In this document: in pieces, positions 8,417 through 17,248 of the stretch | Layout of the letters: each line of letters begins with the position of its first letter | Numbering within the stretch: position 1 is the first letter of the stretch | From: Ramlibacter sp. | GTDB taxonomy: Bacteria > Pseudomonadota > Gammaproteobacteria > Burkholderiales > Burkholderiaceae_C | Length of the DNA: 64,000 nt | Assembly: GCA_019635435.1 (NCBI GenBank) | Contig: JAHBZM010000001.1 | Coordinates: 2,356,001-2,420,000, forward strand | Direction: 5' to 3' | Program-made: the position numbers and the translations under genes | The notes under the pieces: model-generated | Seen by the model: only the letters and a program-made list of their open reading frames with translations | Database searches by the model: none | What the model was told of the DNA's origin: nothing

Positions 8417-9687
8417 TGCAAGCCTGTCTGCCCATCGAACCCGCGTCTGCCCTGGTGCGCAAGAACCGCCAGGCCCGCATTGCCTGGGGGGCGCGGACGG
8501 TCACCGTGGGCGGCGATGCGCCGGTGCGCGTCCAGTCCATGACCAACACCGATACGGTGGACGCGATCGGCACGGCCATCCAGGTCAAGGAGCTTGCCGT
8601 GGCGGGCTCCGAACTGGTCCGCATCACGGTGAACACGCCCGAGGCGGCCCAGCAGGTGCCCTACATCCGCGAGCAGCTCGACCGCATGGGCATTGACGTG
8701 CCCCTGATCGGGGACTTTCACTACAACGGCCACCGCCTGCTCACCGACTACCCCGCCTGCGCAGAAGCGCTGTCCAAGTACCGCATCAATCCCGGCAATG
8801 TGGGCAAGGGCGACAAGCATGACCGCCAGTTCGGCCAGATGATCGAGGCCGCGATGCGCTGGAAGAAACCGGTGCGCATCGGCGTCAACTGGGGCAGCCT
8901 CGACCAGGAACTGCTGGCCAGCCTGATGGACACCAACAGCCAGCGCGCCGAGCCCTGGGACGCCAAGAGCGTGATGTACGAAGCGCTGGTGACCTCGGCC
9001 ATTGACTCCGCGCGGCGCGCCCAGGAGATGGGCCTGGACGGCGACCAGATCATCCTGTCGTGCAAGGTCAGCGGGGTGCAGGACCTGGTCTCGGTGTACC
9101 GCGAACTGGCGCGCCGCTGCGACTACGCGCTGCACCTGGGCCTGACCGAGGCCGGCATGGGCACCAAGGGAACGGTGGCGTCGTCGGTGGCGCTGGGCAT
9201 CCTGCTGCAGGAGGGCATTGGCGACACCATTCGCGTGTCGCTCACGCCGCAGCCCGGCGAGGCCCGCACGCAGGAGGTGGTGATCGCCTCCGAAATCCTG
9301 CAGTCCCTGGGCCTGCGCAGCTTCGTGCCCAGTGTCACGGCATGCCCGGGCTGCGGGCGCACCACGAGCACCACCTTCCAGGAGCTGGCCAAGCAGATCG
9401 ACGACTACCTGCGCGCCCAGATGCCGGTGTGGCGCAAGAAGTACCCGGGTGTCGAGAAGATGAAAGTGGCCGTGATGGGCTGCATTGTCAACGGACCGGG
9501 CGAAAGCAAGCATGCCGACATCGGCATCAGCCTGCCGGGCACGGGGGAAGCCCCCGCGGCACCGGTCTACATCGATGGCGAGAAGGCGCTCACCCTGCGG
9601 GGCGACAACATCGCGGCCGAGTTCCACCAGCTGGTTGAAAACTACATCGAGAAGCGGTTTGGCGAAGAAGCGCGCCAGGCCGCCTGA
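8416..9687 (+). CDS. ispG: 4-hydroxy-3-methylbut-2-enyl diphosphate synthase (IspG)
   Basis: IspG (GcpE) is the Fe-S enzyme for the penultimate step of the MEP isoprenoid pathway. The product of 423 residues carries the N-terminal VQSMTNTDTVD signature of the TIM barrel and the C-terminal cysteine motifs CPGCGRTT and CIVNGPGE that ligate the [4Fe-4S] cluster. The ATG shares its A with the preceding TGA; a GTG one codon earlier is also possible. It sits 11 bases before hisS. Confidence 0.97.
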   Translation: MQACLPIEPASALVRKNRQARIAWGARTVTVGGDAPVRVQSMTNTDTVDAIGTAIQVKELAVAGSELVRITVNTPEAAQQVPYIREQLDRMGIDVPLIGDFHYNGHRLLTDYPACAEALSKYRINPGNVGKGDKHDRQFGQMIEAAMRWKKPVRIGVNWGSLDQELLASLMDTNSQRAEPWDAKSVMYEALVTSAIDSARRAQEMGLDGDQIILSCKVSGVQDLVSVYRELARRCDYALHLGLTEAGMGTKGTVASSVALGILLQEGIGDTIRVSLTPQPGEARTQEVVIASEILQSLGLRSFVPSVTACPGCGRTTSTTFQELAKQIDDYLRAQMPVWRKKYPGVEKMKVAVMGCIVNGPGESKHADIGISLPGTGEAPAAPVYIDGEKALTLRGDNIAAEFHQLVENYIEKRFGEEARQAA

Positions 9688-9698
9688 ACGGGATATCC

Positions 9699-11024
9699 AT
9701 GGTTGAGAAAGTCAGTGCCGCGAAGGCGGGGAAGTTGACCGCGGTCAAGGGCATGAACGACATCCTGCCGCCCGAGTCGGCGCGCTGGGAGTGGCTCGAG
9801 GCCACGGTGCGCGAGCTGATGGACCGCTATGCCTACCGCAACGTCCGCACCCCGGTCCTGGAGCACACCGCCTTGTTCGTGCGCGGCATCGGCGAAGTGA
9901 CCGACATCGTCGAGAAGGAGATGTACGCCTTCGAGGACCGCTCCGACAAGCACGGGCAGGCCGAGCACCTGGCGATGCGGCCCGAGAACACGGCCGGCCT
10001 GGTGCGCGCCGTGATCGAGCACAACATGCTCTACGACGGCCCCAGGCGCCTGTGGTACACGGGCCCGATGTTTCGCCGCGAGAAGCCGCAGCGCGGGCGC
10101 TACCGCCAGTTCCACCAGATTGGCGCCGAGGCCCTGGGCTTCGCCGGCCCCGATGTCGATGCCGAACTGATCCTGCTGGCCAGCGCGCTGTGGAAAGCCA
10201 TTGGCCTGGCCGACGTCCGCCTGGAGCTCAACAGCCTGGGCCAGCCCGCCGAGCGCGCCCTGCACCGTGCCCGGCTGATTGCCCACTTCGAGCAGCATGC
10301 CGACAAGCTCGACGAGGACGGCAAGCGGCGCCTGCACAGCAACCCGCTGCGCATTCTGGATACCAAGAACCCCGCCATGAAGGACGTGGTCGAGTCGGCC
10401 CCCCGGCTGATTGACTTCCTGGGCGCCGAATCGCTTGCGCACTTTGACGGCCTGCAGGCCATCCTGAAGGCGAATGACATCGCCTTCACGATCAATCCGC
10501 GCCTGGTGCGGGGCCTGGACTATTACAACCTCACGGTGTTCGAGTTCGTGACCGACCGGCTCGGCGCGCAGGGCACGGTGTGCGCGGGTGGCCGCTATGA
10601 CGATTTGATTGCCCAGATCGGCGGCAAGCCCGCGCCGGCGGTGGGCTGGGCTTTGGGCATCGAACGCGTGCTGGATCTGCTCAAGGAGCAGGGCGCCGGG
10701 GTCCCCGCGCCGGTGCCCGACGCCTATGCGGTGGTGCCGGAGCTGTCGGCCATGCCGGTGGCCCTGAAAACGCTGCAGCAGCTGCGCGAGCTTGGCATTC
10801 GCGTGCAGATGCATGCGGCCACGGCCGACGGGCTGGGCAGCATGAAATCGCAGTTCAAAAAGGCCGACGCCAGCGGGGCCCGGCATGCGCTGGTGTTTGG
10901 CGCGGACGAGCTGGCCCAAGGGGCCGTGACCCTCAAATCCCTGCGCGATGGCGCCGGCGCCCAGACCCGCCAGCCCCTGGCCGAGGTGGCCACCTGGGCC
11001 GCCACCCTACAATCGCGGGCTTGA
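9699..11024 (+). CDS. hisS: Histidyl-tRNA synthetase
   Basis: HisRS charges tRNA-His. The 441-residue protein contains class II motifs: motif 2 around YTGPMFRREKPQRGRYRQFH, HisA motif LVRGLDYYNLTVFEF, motif 3 at VGWALGIERVL, and a C-terminal anticodon-binding domain. Length is typical. It is in the conserved ispG-hisS-yfgM-bamB-der order; the second HisS-like gene at 18409 is hisZ, not a duplicate synthetase. Confidence 0.98.
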   Translation: MVEKVSAAKAGKLTAVKGMNDILPPESARWEWLEATVRELMDRYAYRNVRTPVLEHTALFVRGIGEVTDIVEKEMYAFEDRSDKHGQAEHLAMRPENTAGLVRAVIEHNMLYDGPRRLWYTGPMFRREKPQRGRYRQFHQIGAEALGFAGPDVDAELILLASALWKAIGLADVRLELNSLGQPAERALHRARLIAHFEQHADKLDEDGKRRLHSNPLRILDTKNPAMKDVVESAPRLIDFLGAESLAHFDGLQAILKANDIAFTINPRLVRGLDYYNLTVFEFVTDRLGAQGTVCAGGRYDDLIAQIGGKPAPAVGWALGIERVLDLLKEQGAGVPAPVPDAYAVVPELSAMPVALKTLQQLRELGIRVQMHAATADGLGSMKSQFKKADASGARHALVFGADELAQGAVTLKSLRDGAGAQTRQPLAEVATWAATLQSRA

Positions 11025-11037
11025 ACCAACACACTCC

Positions 11038-11724
11038 ATGGCAAAACATCTCGATCTCGAAGAACAGGAGCAGCTTGACCAGCTCAAGCACTTCTGGAAG
11101 CAATACGGCAATCTGATCACCTGGGCCCTGATCGTGGTCTTTGGCTCGATCGCGGCCTGGAACGGCTGGCAATACTGGCAACGCAACCAGGCCGCTCAGG
11201 CCGCGGCCATGTACGACGAAGTCGACCGCGCGGCCAAGGCCGGCGACGCGGCGCGGCTGGAGCGCAGCCTGGCCGACATGAAGGACAAGTTCGCCAGCAC
11301 CGCCTACGCACCGCAGGCGGCCCTGCTGGCCGCCAAGACCTTCTATGCCACGGGCAAGATTGACGAGGCCAAGGCCGCGCTGGCCTGGGTGGCCGGCAAT
11401 GCGTCGGATGAAGGCTACAAGGCCATTGCGCGCCTGCGCCTGGCCGGCGTGCTCATGGACACCAAGGCCTACGACGAGGCGCTCAAGCAGCTGGCCGAGT
11501 CCGTACCGCCCGAGTTCGATGCGCTGGTGGCAGACCGCCGCGGCGACATCTACCTGCTGCAGGGCAAGCGGGCCGAGGCCCGCGAGGAGTTCACCAAGGC
11601 CTACAAGGGCTTTGAGGAGCGCAGCGAGTACCGCCGTCTGGTCGAGGTCAAGCTCAATTCCATGGGCGTTGACCCGCAGCCGCTTTCGCAGACCGCCAGT
11701 GCCGGGACCGGAGCCAAGCCGTGA
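11038..11724 (+). CDS. YfgM-like tetratricopeptide membrane protein
   Basis: YfgM-type proteins associate with SecYEG and periplasmic chaperones. The 228-residue protein has a cytoplasmic start (MAKHLDLEEQEQLDQLKHFW), one transmembrane helix (LITWALIVVFGSIAAW, about residues 23-40) and TPR-like periplasmic helices (YAPQAALLAAKTFYATGKID; YDEALKQLAES). The position between hisS and bamB is the family's conserved location. It overlaps bamB by 4 bases (GTGA/ATGA-type coupling). Confidence 0.88.
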   Translation: MAKHLDLEEQEQLDQLKHFWKQYGNLITWALIVVFGSIAAWNGWQYWQRNQAAQAAAMYDEVDRAAKAGDAARLERSLADMKDKFASTAYAPQAALLAAKTFYATGKIDEAKAALAWVAGNASDEGYKAIARLRLAGVLMDTKAYDEALKQLAESVPPEFDALVADRRGDIYLLQGKRAEAREEFTKAYKGFEERSEYRRLVEVKLNSMGVDPQPLSQTASAGTGAKP

Positions 11725-12866
11725 ATTCCAAGCCATTTCAGCCTGTAGTCCAAGCTGCGCGGGCACTGGGCGCTATTGTATTGATAGCAAGCCTGATGGC
11801 CTGTTCCAGCCGCCCTGAAAAGCCCAAGCCCGCGGAACTCGCGCCCAACACCGCGCTGATCGGCGTGCGCCTGGCGTGGACCGCGCGGGTGGGGGAGGTG
11901 GCTTTTCCGCTGCAGGCTCGGGTGACCGGCAGCACGGTCGCGGTGGCCAGCAGCGATGGCACCATTGCCGCCATTGACGCAGCCACCGGTCGCGACCTCT
12001 GGCGCGCCAGTGCGGGTGCGCCGATTGCCGCCGGGGTGGGCAGCGACGGCCATCTGGCCGCCGTGGTCACCACGGCCAACGACCTCGTGGTGCTGTCGGC
12101 CGGCAAGGAATTGTGGCGCCAGAAGCTGCCAGCGCAGGTCTACACCGCGCCTCTGGTGGCGGGTGCACGCGTCTTCGTGCTGGCGGCGGACCGCTCGGTG
12201 AGCGCGTTCGACGGCCAGACCGGCCGCCGTCTCTGGACCCAGCAGCGCCCCGGCGAGCCCTTGGTGCTGCGCCAGGCCGGTGTGATGCTGGCGGTGGGCG
12301 ACACCCTGGTGGTCGGCCTGTCGGGCCGGCTGGTGGGCATGAACCCGCTCAATGGCAGCTCGCGCTGGGAGGCCCCGTTGGCCAGTCCGCGCGGCACCAA
12401 CGACGTGGAGCGCCTGGTGGACCTCGTCAGCGGCGTCAGCCGCGTGGGCAATGAAGTCTGTGCCCGTGCCTTCCAGGCCAACGTGGGCTGTGTCAACGCC
12501 GCACGGGGCAATCTGGAGTGGACCCAGCCCGCTTCCGGTTCCGTGGGCATTGATGGCGACGACCGGCTGCTGTTCGGCGCCGAGAGTGACGGCAAGGTCA
12601 TGGCCTGGCGCCGCGCCGATGGCGAGCGCGCCTGGTCCACCGACCGTCTCCAGTACCGCGGCCTGACGGCGCCGCTCGCCGTGGGCCGTTCGGTCGCCTT
12701 TGGCGACAGCACGGGCTTCGTGCACCTGCTGTCGCGGGAAGACGGCACCCTGCTGAACCGTCTGAGCACCGACGGCACCGCGATTGCGGCCCAGCCGGTG
12801 CTGGCCGGCGGCACCCTGGTGGTGGTCACGCGAGGCGGTGGCGTTTTCGGCTACACGCCCGAATAG
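11721..12866 (+). CDS. bamB: Outer membrane protein assembly factor BamB (lipoprotein)
   Basis: BamB is a beta-propeller lipoprotein of the BAM complex. The 381-residue product has PQQ-like blade repeats such as TIAAIDAATGRDLWRA, VSAFDGQTGRRLWTQ and KVMAWRRADGERAW. The lipobox ASLMAC places the lipidated cysteine at residue 28. Oddly, the signal peptide from about residue 8 to 23 is encoded by a copy of the dispersed repeat, which explains its A/T-ending codons (GTA, ATT, TTG, ATA) in an otherwise GC-rich gene. The start overlaps the yfgM-like stop, and der follows after 17 bases. Confidence 0.95.
   Translation: MNSKPFQPVVQAARALGAIVLIASLMACSSRPEKPKPAELAPNTALIGVRLAWTARVGEVAFPLQARVTGSTVAVASSDGTIAAIDAATGRDLWRASAGAPIAAGVGSDGHLAAVVTTANDLVVLSAGKELWRQKLPAQVYTAPLVAGARVFVLAADRSVSAFDGQTGRRLWTQQRPGEPLVLRQAGVMLAVGDTLVVGLSGRLVGMNPLNGSSRWEAPLASPRGTNDVERLVDLVSGVSRVGNEVCARAFQANVGCVNAARGNLEWTQPASGSVGIDGDDRLLFGAESDGKVMAWRRADGERAWSTDRLQYRGLTAPLAVGRSVAFGDSTGFVHLLSREDGTLLNRLSTDGTAIAAQPVLAGGTLVVVTRGGGVFGYTPE
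11743..11790 (-). repeat. Dispersed repeat copy within bamB signal peptide
   Basis: Read on the minus strand this is TTGCTATCAATACAATAGCG followed by the GGACTACAG end, the same layout as the copies at 53171 and 54739 (palindromic GCTAT...ATAGC left end, GGACTNCAG right end). It lies wholly within bamB codons 8-23. Confidence 0.65.
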
Positions 12867-12883
12867 GCGCCCCGGCGGTCCCC

Positions 12884-14227
12884 ATGAAACCAGTCATTGC
12901 CCTGGTCGGCCGCCCCAATGTCGGCAAATCCACGCTCTTCAACCGGCTGACGAAGACCCGCGACGCGATCGTCGCCGACTTTGCCGGGCTGACCCGCGAC
13001 CGCCATTACGGCAACGGCCGCCTGGGCAAGCATGAATTCATCGCTGTCGATACCGGGGGCTTCGAGCCCACGGCCGAAAGCGGCATCTACATGGAGATGG
13101 CCAAGCAGACGCGGCAGGCCGTCGCCGAAGCCGACGTGGTCATCTTCGTGGTGGACGCGCGCGGCGGGCTGTCAGCCCAGGACCATGACATCGCGCGCTA
13201 CCTGCGCAAGCTGGGCAAGCCCACCGTGCTCACGGCCAACAAGGCCGAGGGCATGCGCGAGGGCATCCAGCTCACCGAGTTCTACGAACTGGGCCTGGGC
13301 GAGGTGCACCCGATTTCCGCAGCCCATGGCGAGGGCATCCGCAGCCTGGTCGAGCTGGCGCTGGAGCCGCTGCACCTGCCCGACCCCGATGACGATGAGC
13401 AGGCCGCGGATGCCGCGGTCATCAAGCTGGCCGTGGCCGGCCGGCCCAATGTCGGCAAGTCCACCCTGATCAACACCTGGCTGGGCGAGGAGCGGCTGGT
13501 GGCCTTCGACCTGCCGGGCACCACGCGCGACGCCATCAGCGTGCCGTTCGAGCGCAACGGGCAGCGCTTCGAGCTCATCGACACGGCAGGCCTGCGCCGC
13601 AAGGGCCGGGTGTTCGAGGCGATCGAGAAGTTCTCGGTGGTCAAGACGCTGCAGGCCATCGAATCGGCCAATGTCGTCCTGCTCCTGCTTGACGCCACCC
13701 AGGGCGTGACCGACCAGGACGCCCACATCGCGGGCTACATCCTGGAAAGTGGGCGTGCCGTGGTGCTGGCCATCAACAAGTGGGACGCCGTGGACGACTA
13801 CCAGCGCGAACTGCTGCAGCGCTCCATCGAGACCCGCCTGGTGTTTTTGAAGTTTGCGGCCGTGCATTTCATCTCGGCGCGCAAGCGCCAGGGGCTGGGG
13901 CCGGTCTGGGCCTCGATCACGCAGGCCCACAAGTCGGCCACCTGCAAGATGTCAACCCCGGTTCTGACCCGGCTGCTTCAGGAAGCCGTGCAGTTCCAGG
14001 CCCCCAAGCGGGCCGGCATGTTCCGCCCCAAGATGCGCTACGCCCACCAGGGCGGCATGAACCCCCCCGTGGTGGTGGTCCATGGCAATTCGCTCGACCA
14101 CGTCACCGAAGCCTACAAACGCTTCCTCGAAGGCCGCATCCGCAAGGAATTCAACCTGATCGGCACGCCGCTGCGCATCGAGATGAAAACCGCCCACAAC
14201 CCGTACGCGGACAAGGACGAAGACTGA
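12884..14227 (+). CDS. der: Ribosome-assembly GTPase Der (EngA)
   Basis: Der is an essential GTPase of 50S subunit assembly. The 447-residue protein shows its hallmark tandem G domains, each with a P-loop (GRPNVGKSTLFN; GRPNVGKSTLIN), DTGGF/DTAGL switch II and N/TKxD-type motifs (ANKAEG; INKWDA), then a KH-like C-terminal domain. Length and order after bamB are typical. Confidence 0.97.
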   Translation: MKPVIALVGRPNVGKSTLFNRLTKTRDAIVADFAGLTRDRHYGNGRLGKHEFIAVDTGGFEPTAESGIYMEMAKQTRQAVAEADVVIFVVDARGGLSAQDHDIARYLRKLGKPTVLTANKAEGMREGIQLTEFYELGLGEVHPISAAHGEGIRSLVELALEPLHLPDPDDDEQAADAAVIKLAVAGRPNVGKSTLINTWLGEERLVAFDLPGTTRDAISVPFERNGQRFELIDTAGLRRKGRVFEAIEKFSVVKTLQAIESANVVLLLLDATQGVTDQDAHIAGYILESGRAVVLAINKWDAVDDYQRELLQRSIETRLVFLKFAAVHFISARKRQGLGPVWASITQAHKSATCKMSTPVLTRLLQEAVQFQAPKRAGMFRPKMRYAHQGGMNPPVVVVHGNSLDHVTEAYKRFLEGRIRKEFNLIGTPLRIEMKTAHNPYADKDED

Positions 14228-14333
14228 CGGGTTGGCCCCTTCCTTTGCGGGAATTGGTCCTGAACCGGCCACCGGGCGCTTGGCCTGTGGTAAGGTGTGC
14301 ATTCCAACAACACTTCCGAACACGGAGAATATC

Positions 14334-14582
14334 GTGAGCAATAAAGGGCAGCTTTTACAAGACCCATTCCTCAACACCCTGCGTCGCGAGCATGTTCCGG
14401 TGTCGATTTACCTCGTCAACGGCATCAAGCTCCAGGGTCAGATTGAGTCTTTTGACCAATACGTGGTCCTGTTGCGCAACACGGTCACCCAGATGGTGTA
14501 CAAGCACGCCATCTCGACCATTGTGCCGGGCCGGGCCGTGAATTTCAGCACGGCCGAAGGCGACGAAGCCAGCGCTGCCTGA
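14334..14582 (+). CDS. hfq: RNA chaperone Hfq
   Basis: Hfq is the hexameric Sm-like RNA chaperone for small RNA regulation. The 82-residue product has Sm1 (VSIYLVNGIKLQGQIESFDQY) shown here by its ends VSIYLVNG and GQIESFDQY, and Sm2 with VYKHAISTIVPGR containing the YKHAI RNA-contact motif. I chose GTG 14334 because GGAG lies 6 bases upstream and the product begins with the conserved SNKGQLLQDPFLN. It is followed by hflX, the usual neighbour. Confidence 0.97.
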   Translation: MSNKGQLLQDPFLNTLRREHVPVSIYLVNGIKLQGQIESFDQYVVLLRNTVTQMVYKHAISTIVPGRAVNFSTAEGDEASAA

Positions 14583-14620
14583 GCGCGCGGCCTCGCTGGC
14601 GGACGTGCCTGTTTCCCGGA

Positions 14621-15820
14621 TTGCCAGCTGATTTGAGTTCGTCCGTCGCGCCTGAGTCACCGACCACCCCGGCCCTGCTGGTGGGGGTGGATCTCGGGCT
14701 GCCGCATTTCGACGGCGAGCTCGAGGAACTGGGCCTTTTGGCCCAGACCGCCGGCCTCACGCCGGTGGCCCGCATCACCTGCAAGCGCAAGGCGCCCGAC
14801 GCCGCGCTGTTCATCGGCAGCGGCAAGGCCGATGAAATCAAGGCCCTGGCCGCCCAGACCGGCGCCGTGGAGGTGCTGTTCGACCAATCCCTGAGTCCCG
14901 CCCAGCAGCGCAACCTGGAGCGCCACATCGGCCTGCCGGTCAACGACCGCACGCTGCTGATCCTGGAGATCTTCGCCCAGCGCGCGCGCAGCCACGAAGG
15001 CAAGCTCCAGGTGGAACTGGCCCGGCTGCAGTACGTGAGCACGCGGCTGGTGCGGCGCTGGTCGCACCTGGAGCGCCAGACCGGTGGCGCCGGCGTGCGC
15101 GGCGGTCCGGGCGAGAAGCAGATCGAGCTGGACCGGCGCATGATCGGCGAAGCGATCAAGCGCACCAAGGACCGCCTGGTCAAGGTCAAGCGCCAGCGCC
15201 AGACCCAGCGCCGCCACCGGGAGCGCCAGGGCGCCTTCAACATCTCGCTGGTGGGCTACACCAACGCCGGTAAATCCACGCTGTTCAACGCCCTGGTCAA
15301 GGCCCGCGCCTATGCGGCCGACCAGCTTTTCGCCACGCTGGACACCACCACGCGCCAGCTGTATCTTGGCGACGGGCAGGGCGGGGGACGCTCCGTGTCG
15401 CTGTCGGACACCGTCGGCTTCATCCGCGACCTGCCGCACGGGCTGATCGACGCCTTCCAGGCCACGCTGCAGGAGGCCACCGATGCCGACCTGCTGCTGC
15501 ATGTGGTCGACGCGGCCAACCCCCATTTCCCCGAGCAGATCGGCGAGGTCCAGCGTGTGCTGGCCGAGATCGGCGCCGACGCGATTCCGCAGGTCCTGGT
15601 GTTCAACAAGCTCGACGCCCTTGAAATCGCCCAGCAGCCCCTGCAACTGGCGGACATGTACGAGCTTGACGGCACGCCCGTCCCCCGGCTGTTCGTGAGT
15701 GCGCGCACGGCCGTGGGCCTGCCTGCGCTGAGGGAGCAACTGGTGCAGGCGGTGCTCGAACGCGACGCGGCCGGCATACCCCCTCAGCATGCTGCCCCTT
15801 TGCATGAGACCGCGGCCTGA
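14621..15820 (+). CDS. hflX: Ribosome-splitting GTPase HflX
   Basis: HflX dissociates stalled 70S ribosomes under stress. The ~399-residue protein has the N-terminal HflX domain (AALFIGSGKADEIKALA, VLFDQSLSPAQQRNLE), the GGPGEKQIELDRR linker motif and the G domain with P-loop GYTNAGKSTLF, switch DTVGFIRDLP and NKLD. The start is uncertain: there is no ATG before the conserved region and TTG codons at 14621 or 14633 are the choices. It is in the hfq-hflX-hflK-hflC series. Confidence 0.94.
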   Translation: MPADLSSSVAPESPTTPALLVGVDLGLPHFDGELEELGLLAQTAGLTPVARITCKRKAPDAALFIGSGKADEIKALAAQTGAVEVLFDQSLSPAQQRNLERHIGLPVNDRTLLILEIFAQRARSHEGKLQVELARLQYVSTRLVRRWSHLERQTGGAGVRGGPGEKQIELDRRMIGEAIKRTKDRLVKVKRQRQTQRRHRERQGAFNISLVGYTNAGKSTLFNALVKARAYAADQLFATLDTTTRQLYLGDGQGGGRSVSLSDTVGFIRDLPHGLIDAFQATLQEATDADLLLHVVDAANPHFPEQIGEVQRVLAEIGADAIPQVLVFNKLDALEIAQQPLQLADMYELDGTPVPRLFVSARTAVGLPALREQLVQAVLERDAAGIPPQHAAPLHETAA

Positions 15821-15862
15821 TTGGGCACAATCAGGGCACGACAAGAAGCGAGACCGCAACGA

Positions 15863-17233
15863 ATGAACCTCAAACTACGCAGCGCCGCCTGGGCCTGGCG
15901 CCCGGGCCGCCTCCGGGGCATGTTCAATCTGAACGACCCGCGCTGGGGCCGTGGCGATGACAAGCCCGCCGCCGACGACAGCAAGCCGCCCGAAAGCCAG
16001 CCGCCGCAGAACAATGGCGGGGGCCAGGGCGGACGCGGGCAGGGTCCCAATCAGGGCCCGCCGGACCTGGACGAACTCTGGCGCGATTTCAACCGCAAGC
16101 TGGGCGGCCTGTTTGGCGGCGGCCGTGGCCGCCGGCCCGATGGCCCCGGGGGCGGCAATGGCGGCGGGAACTTCCAGCCCGACATGAAAAGCGCAGGCAT
16201 CGGTGCCGGCCTGATTGCGGGCGTGGTTGTCCTGATCTGGCTGGGCACCGGCTTCTTCATCGTGCAGGAAGGCCAGCAGGCCGTCATCACGCAGTTTGGC
16301 AAATACCGGTCCACGGTGGGGGCCGGCTTCAACTGGCGCCTGCCTTACCCGATCCAGCGCCATGAACTGGTGTTTGTGACGCAGATCCGTTCGGTCGATG
16401 TGGGCCGCGACACGGTGATCAAGGCCACCGGCCTGCGCGAGTCGGCCATGCTGACCGAGGACGAGAACATCGTCGAGATCAAGTTCGCCGTTCAGTACCG
16501 GCTCAGCGACGCGCGGGCGTTCCTGTTTGAGAGCAAGAACCCCACCGAGGCCGTGGTCCAGGCCGCTGAAACCGCGGTGCGTGAAGTGATTGGCAAGATG
16601 AAGATGGACACCGCGCTGGCCGAGGAGCGCGACCAGATCGCGCCGCGCGTGCGCACGCTCATGCAATCCATCCTGGACCGCTACAAGGTGGGCATCGAGG
16701 TGGTGGGCATCAACCTCCAGCAGGGGGGCGTGCGCCCGCCCGAGCAGGTGCAGGCCGCGTTTGACGATGTGCTCAAGGCCGGCCAGGAGCGCGAGCGCGC
16801 CAAGAACGAGGCCCAGGCCTATGCCAACGACGTGGTGCCCCGCGCCGTGGGCGCCGCCTCGCGGCTCAAGGAAGAATCCGAGGCCTACAAGGCGCGCATC
16901 GTGGCCCAGGCGCAAGGTGACGCGCAGCGCTTCCGCTCGGTGCTCACCGAATACCAGAAGGCGCCCCAGGTCACGCGCGACCGCATGTACCTGGACGCCA
17001 TGCAGCAGATCTACGGCAACGTGACCAAGGTCCTGATCGACTCGAAACAGGGCTCCAACCTGCTGTACCTGCCGCTGGACAAGCTCATGCAGCAGGCCAC
17101 GCAGGCCGGCGGGGCCGTGCCCGAGACGTCGGCTCCCGCGACGGCGCCGGTGGTGCCGGGCGCGGCCTCGGGCCTGGCCAGTGACTCCCGGGCCCGCGAT
17201 GGCGCCCGCACCCGCGACCGCGAAACGCGCTGA
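15863..17233 (+). CDS. hflK: FtsH protease modulator HflK (SPFH/band 7)
   Basis: HflK forms with HflC a large membrane cage that modulates FtsH. The product has a Gly/Pro/Asn/Asp-rich N-terminus, one transmembrane helix (GAGLIAGVVVLIWLGTGFFI) and a band 7 domain with EGQQAVITQFGKY and VEIKFAVQYRLSDARAFLF. ATG 15863 was chosen; the internal MFNLNDPRWGRGD start at 15920 also fits family alignments. The gene is followed by hflC after 15 bases. Confidence 0.94.
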   Translation: MNLKLRSAAWAWRPGRLRGMFNLNDPRWGRGDDKPAADDSKPPESQPPQNNGGGQGGRGQGPNQGPPDLDELWRDFNRKLGGLFGGGRGRRPDGPGGGNGGGNFQPDMKSAGIGAGLIAGVVVLIWLGTGFFIVQEGQQAVITQFGKYRSTVGAGFNWRLPYPIQRHELVFVTQIRSVDVGRDTVIKATGLRESAMLTEDENIVEIKFAVQYRLSDARAFLFESKNPTEAVVQAAETAVREVIGKMKMDTALAEERDQIAPRVRTLMQSILDRYKVGIEVVGINLQQGGVRPPEQVQAAFDDVLKAGQERERAKNEAQAYANDVVPRAVGAASRLKEESEAYKARIVAQAQGDAQRFRSVLTEYQKAPQVTRDRMYLDAMQQIYGNVTKVLIDSKQGSNLLYLPLDKLMQQATQAGGAVPETSAPATAPVVPGAASGLASDSRARDGARTRDRETR

Positions 17234-17248
17234 GGCAGGGACATCAAC

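Noticed and set aside
7408..9627. A 739-codon minus-strand open frame opposite the rodZ-like and ispG genes
   Set aside because: Its sequence has no domain and ispG and rodZ-like motifs on the other strand are unambiguous; it is a codon-bias shadow.
11401..12725. A minus-strand frame opposite yfgM-like and bamB
   Set aside because: Antisense shadow; BamB blade repeats and lipobox support the plus strand.
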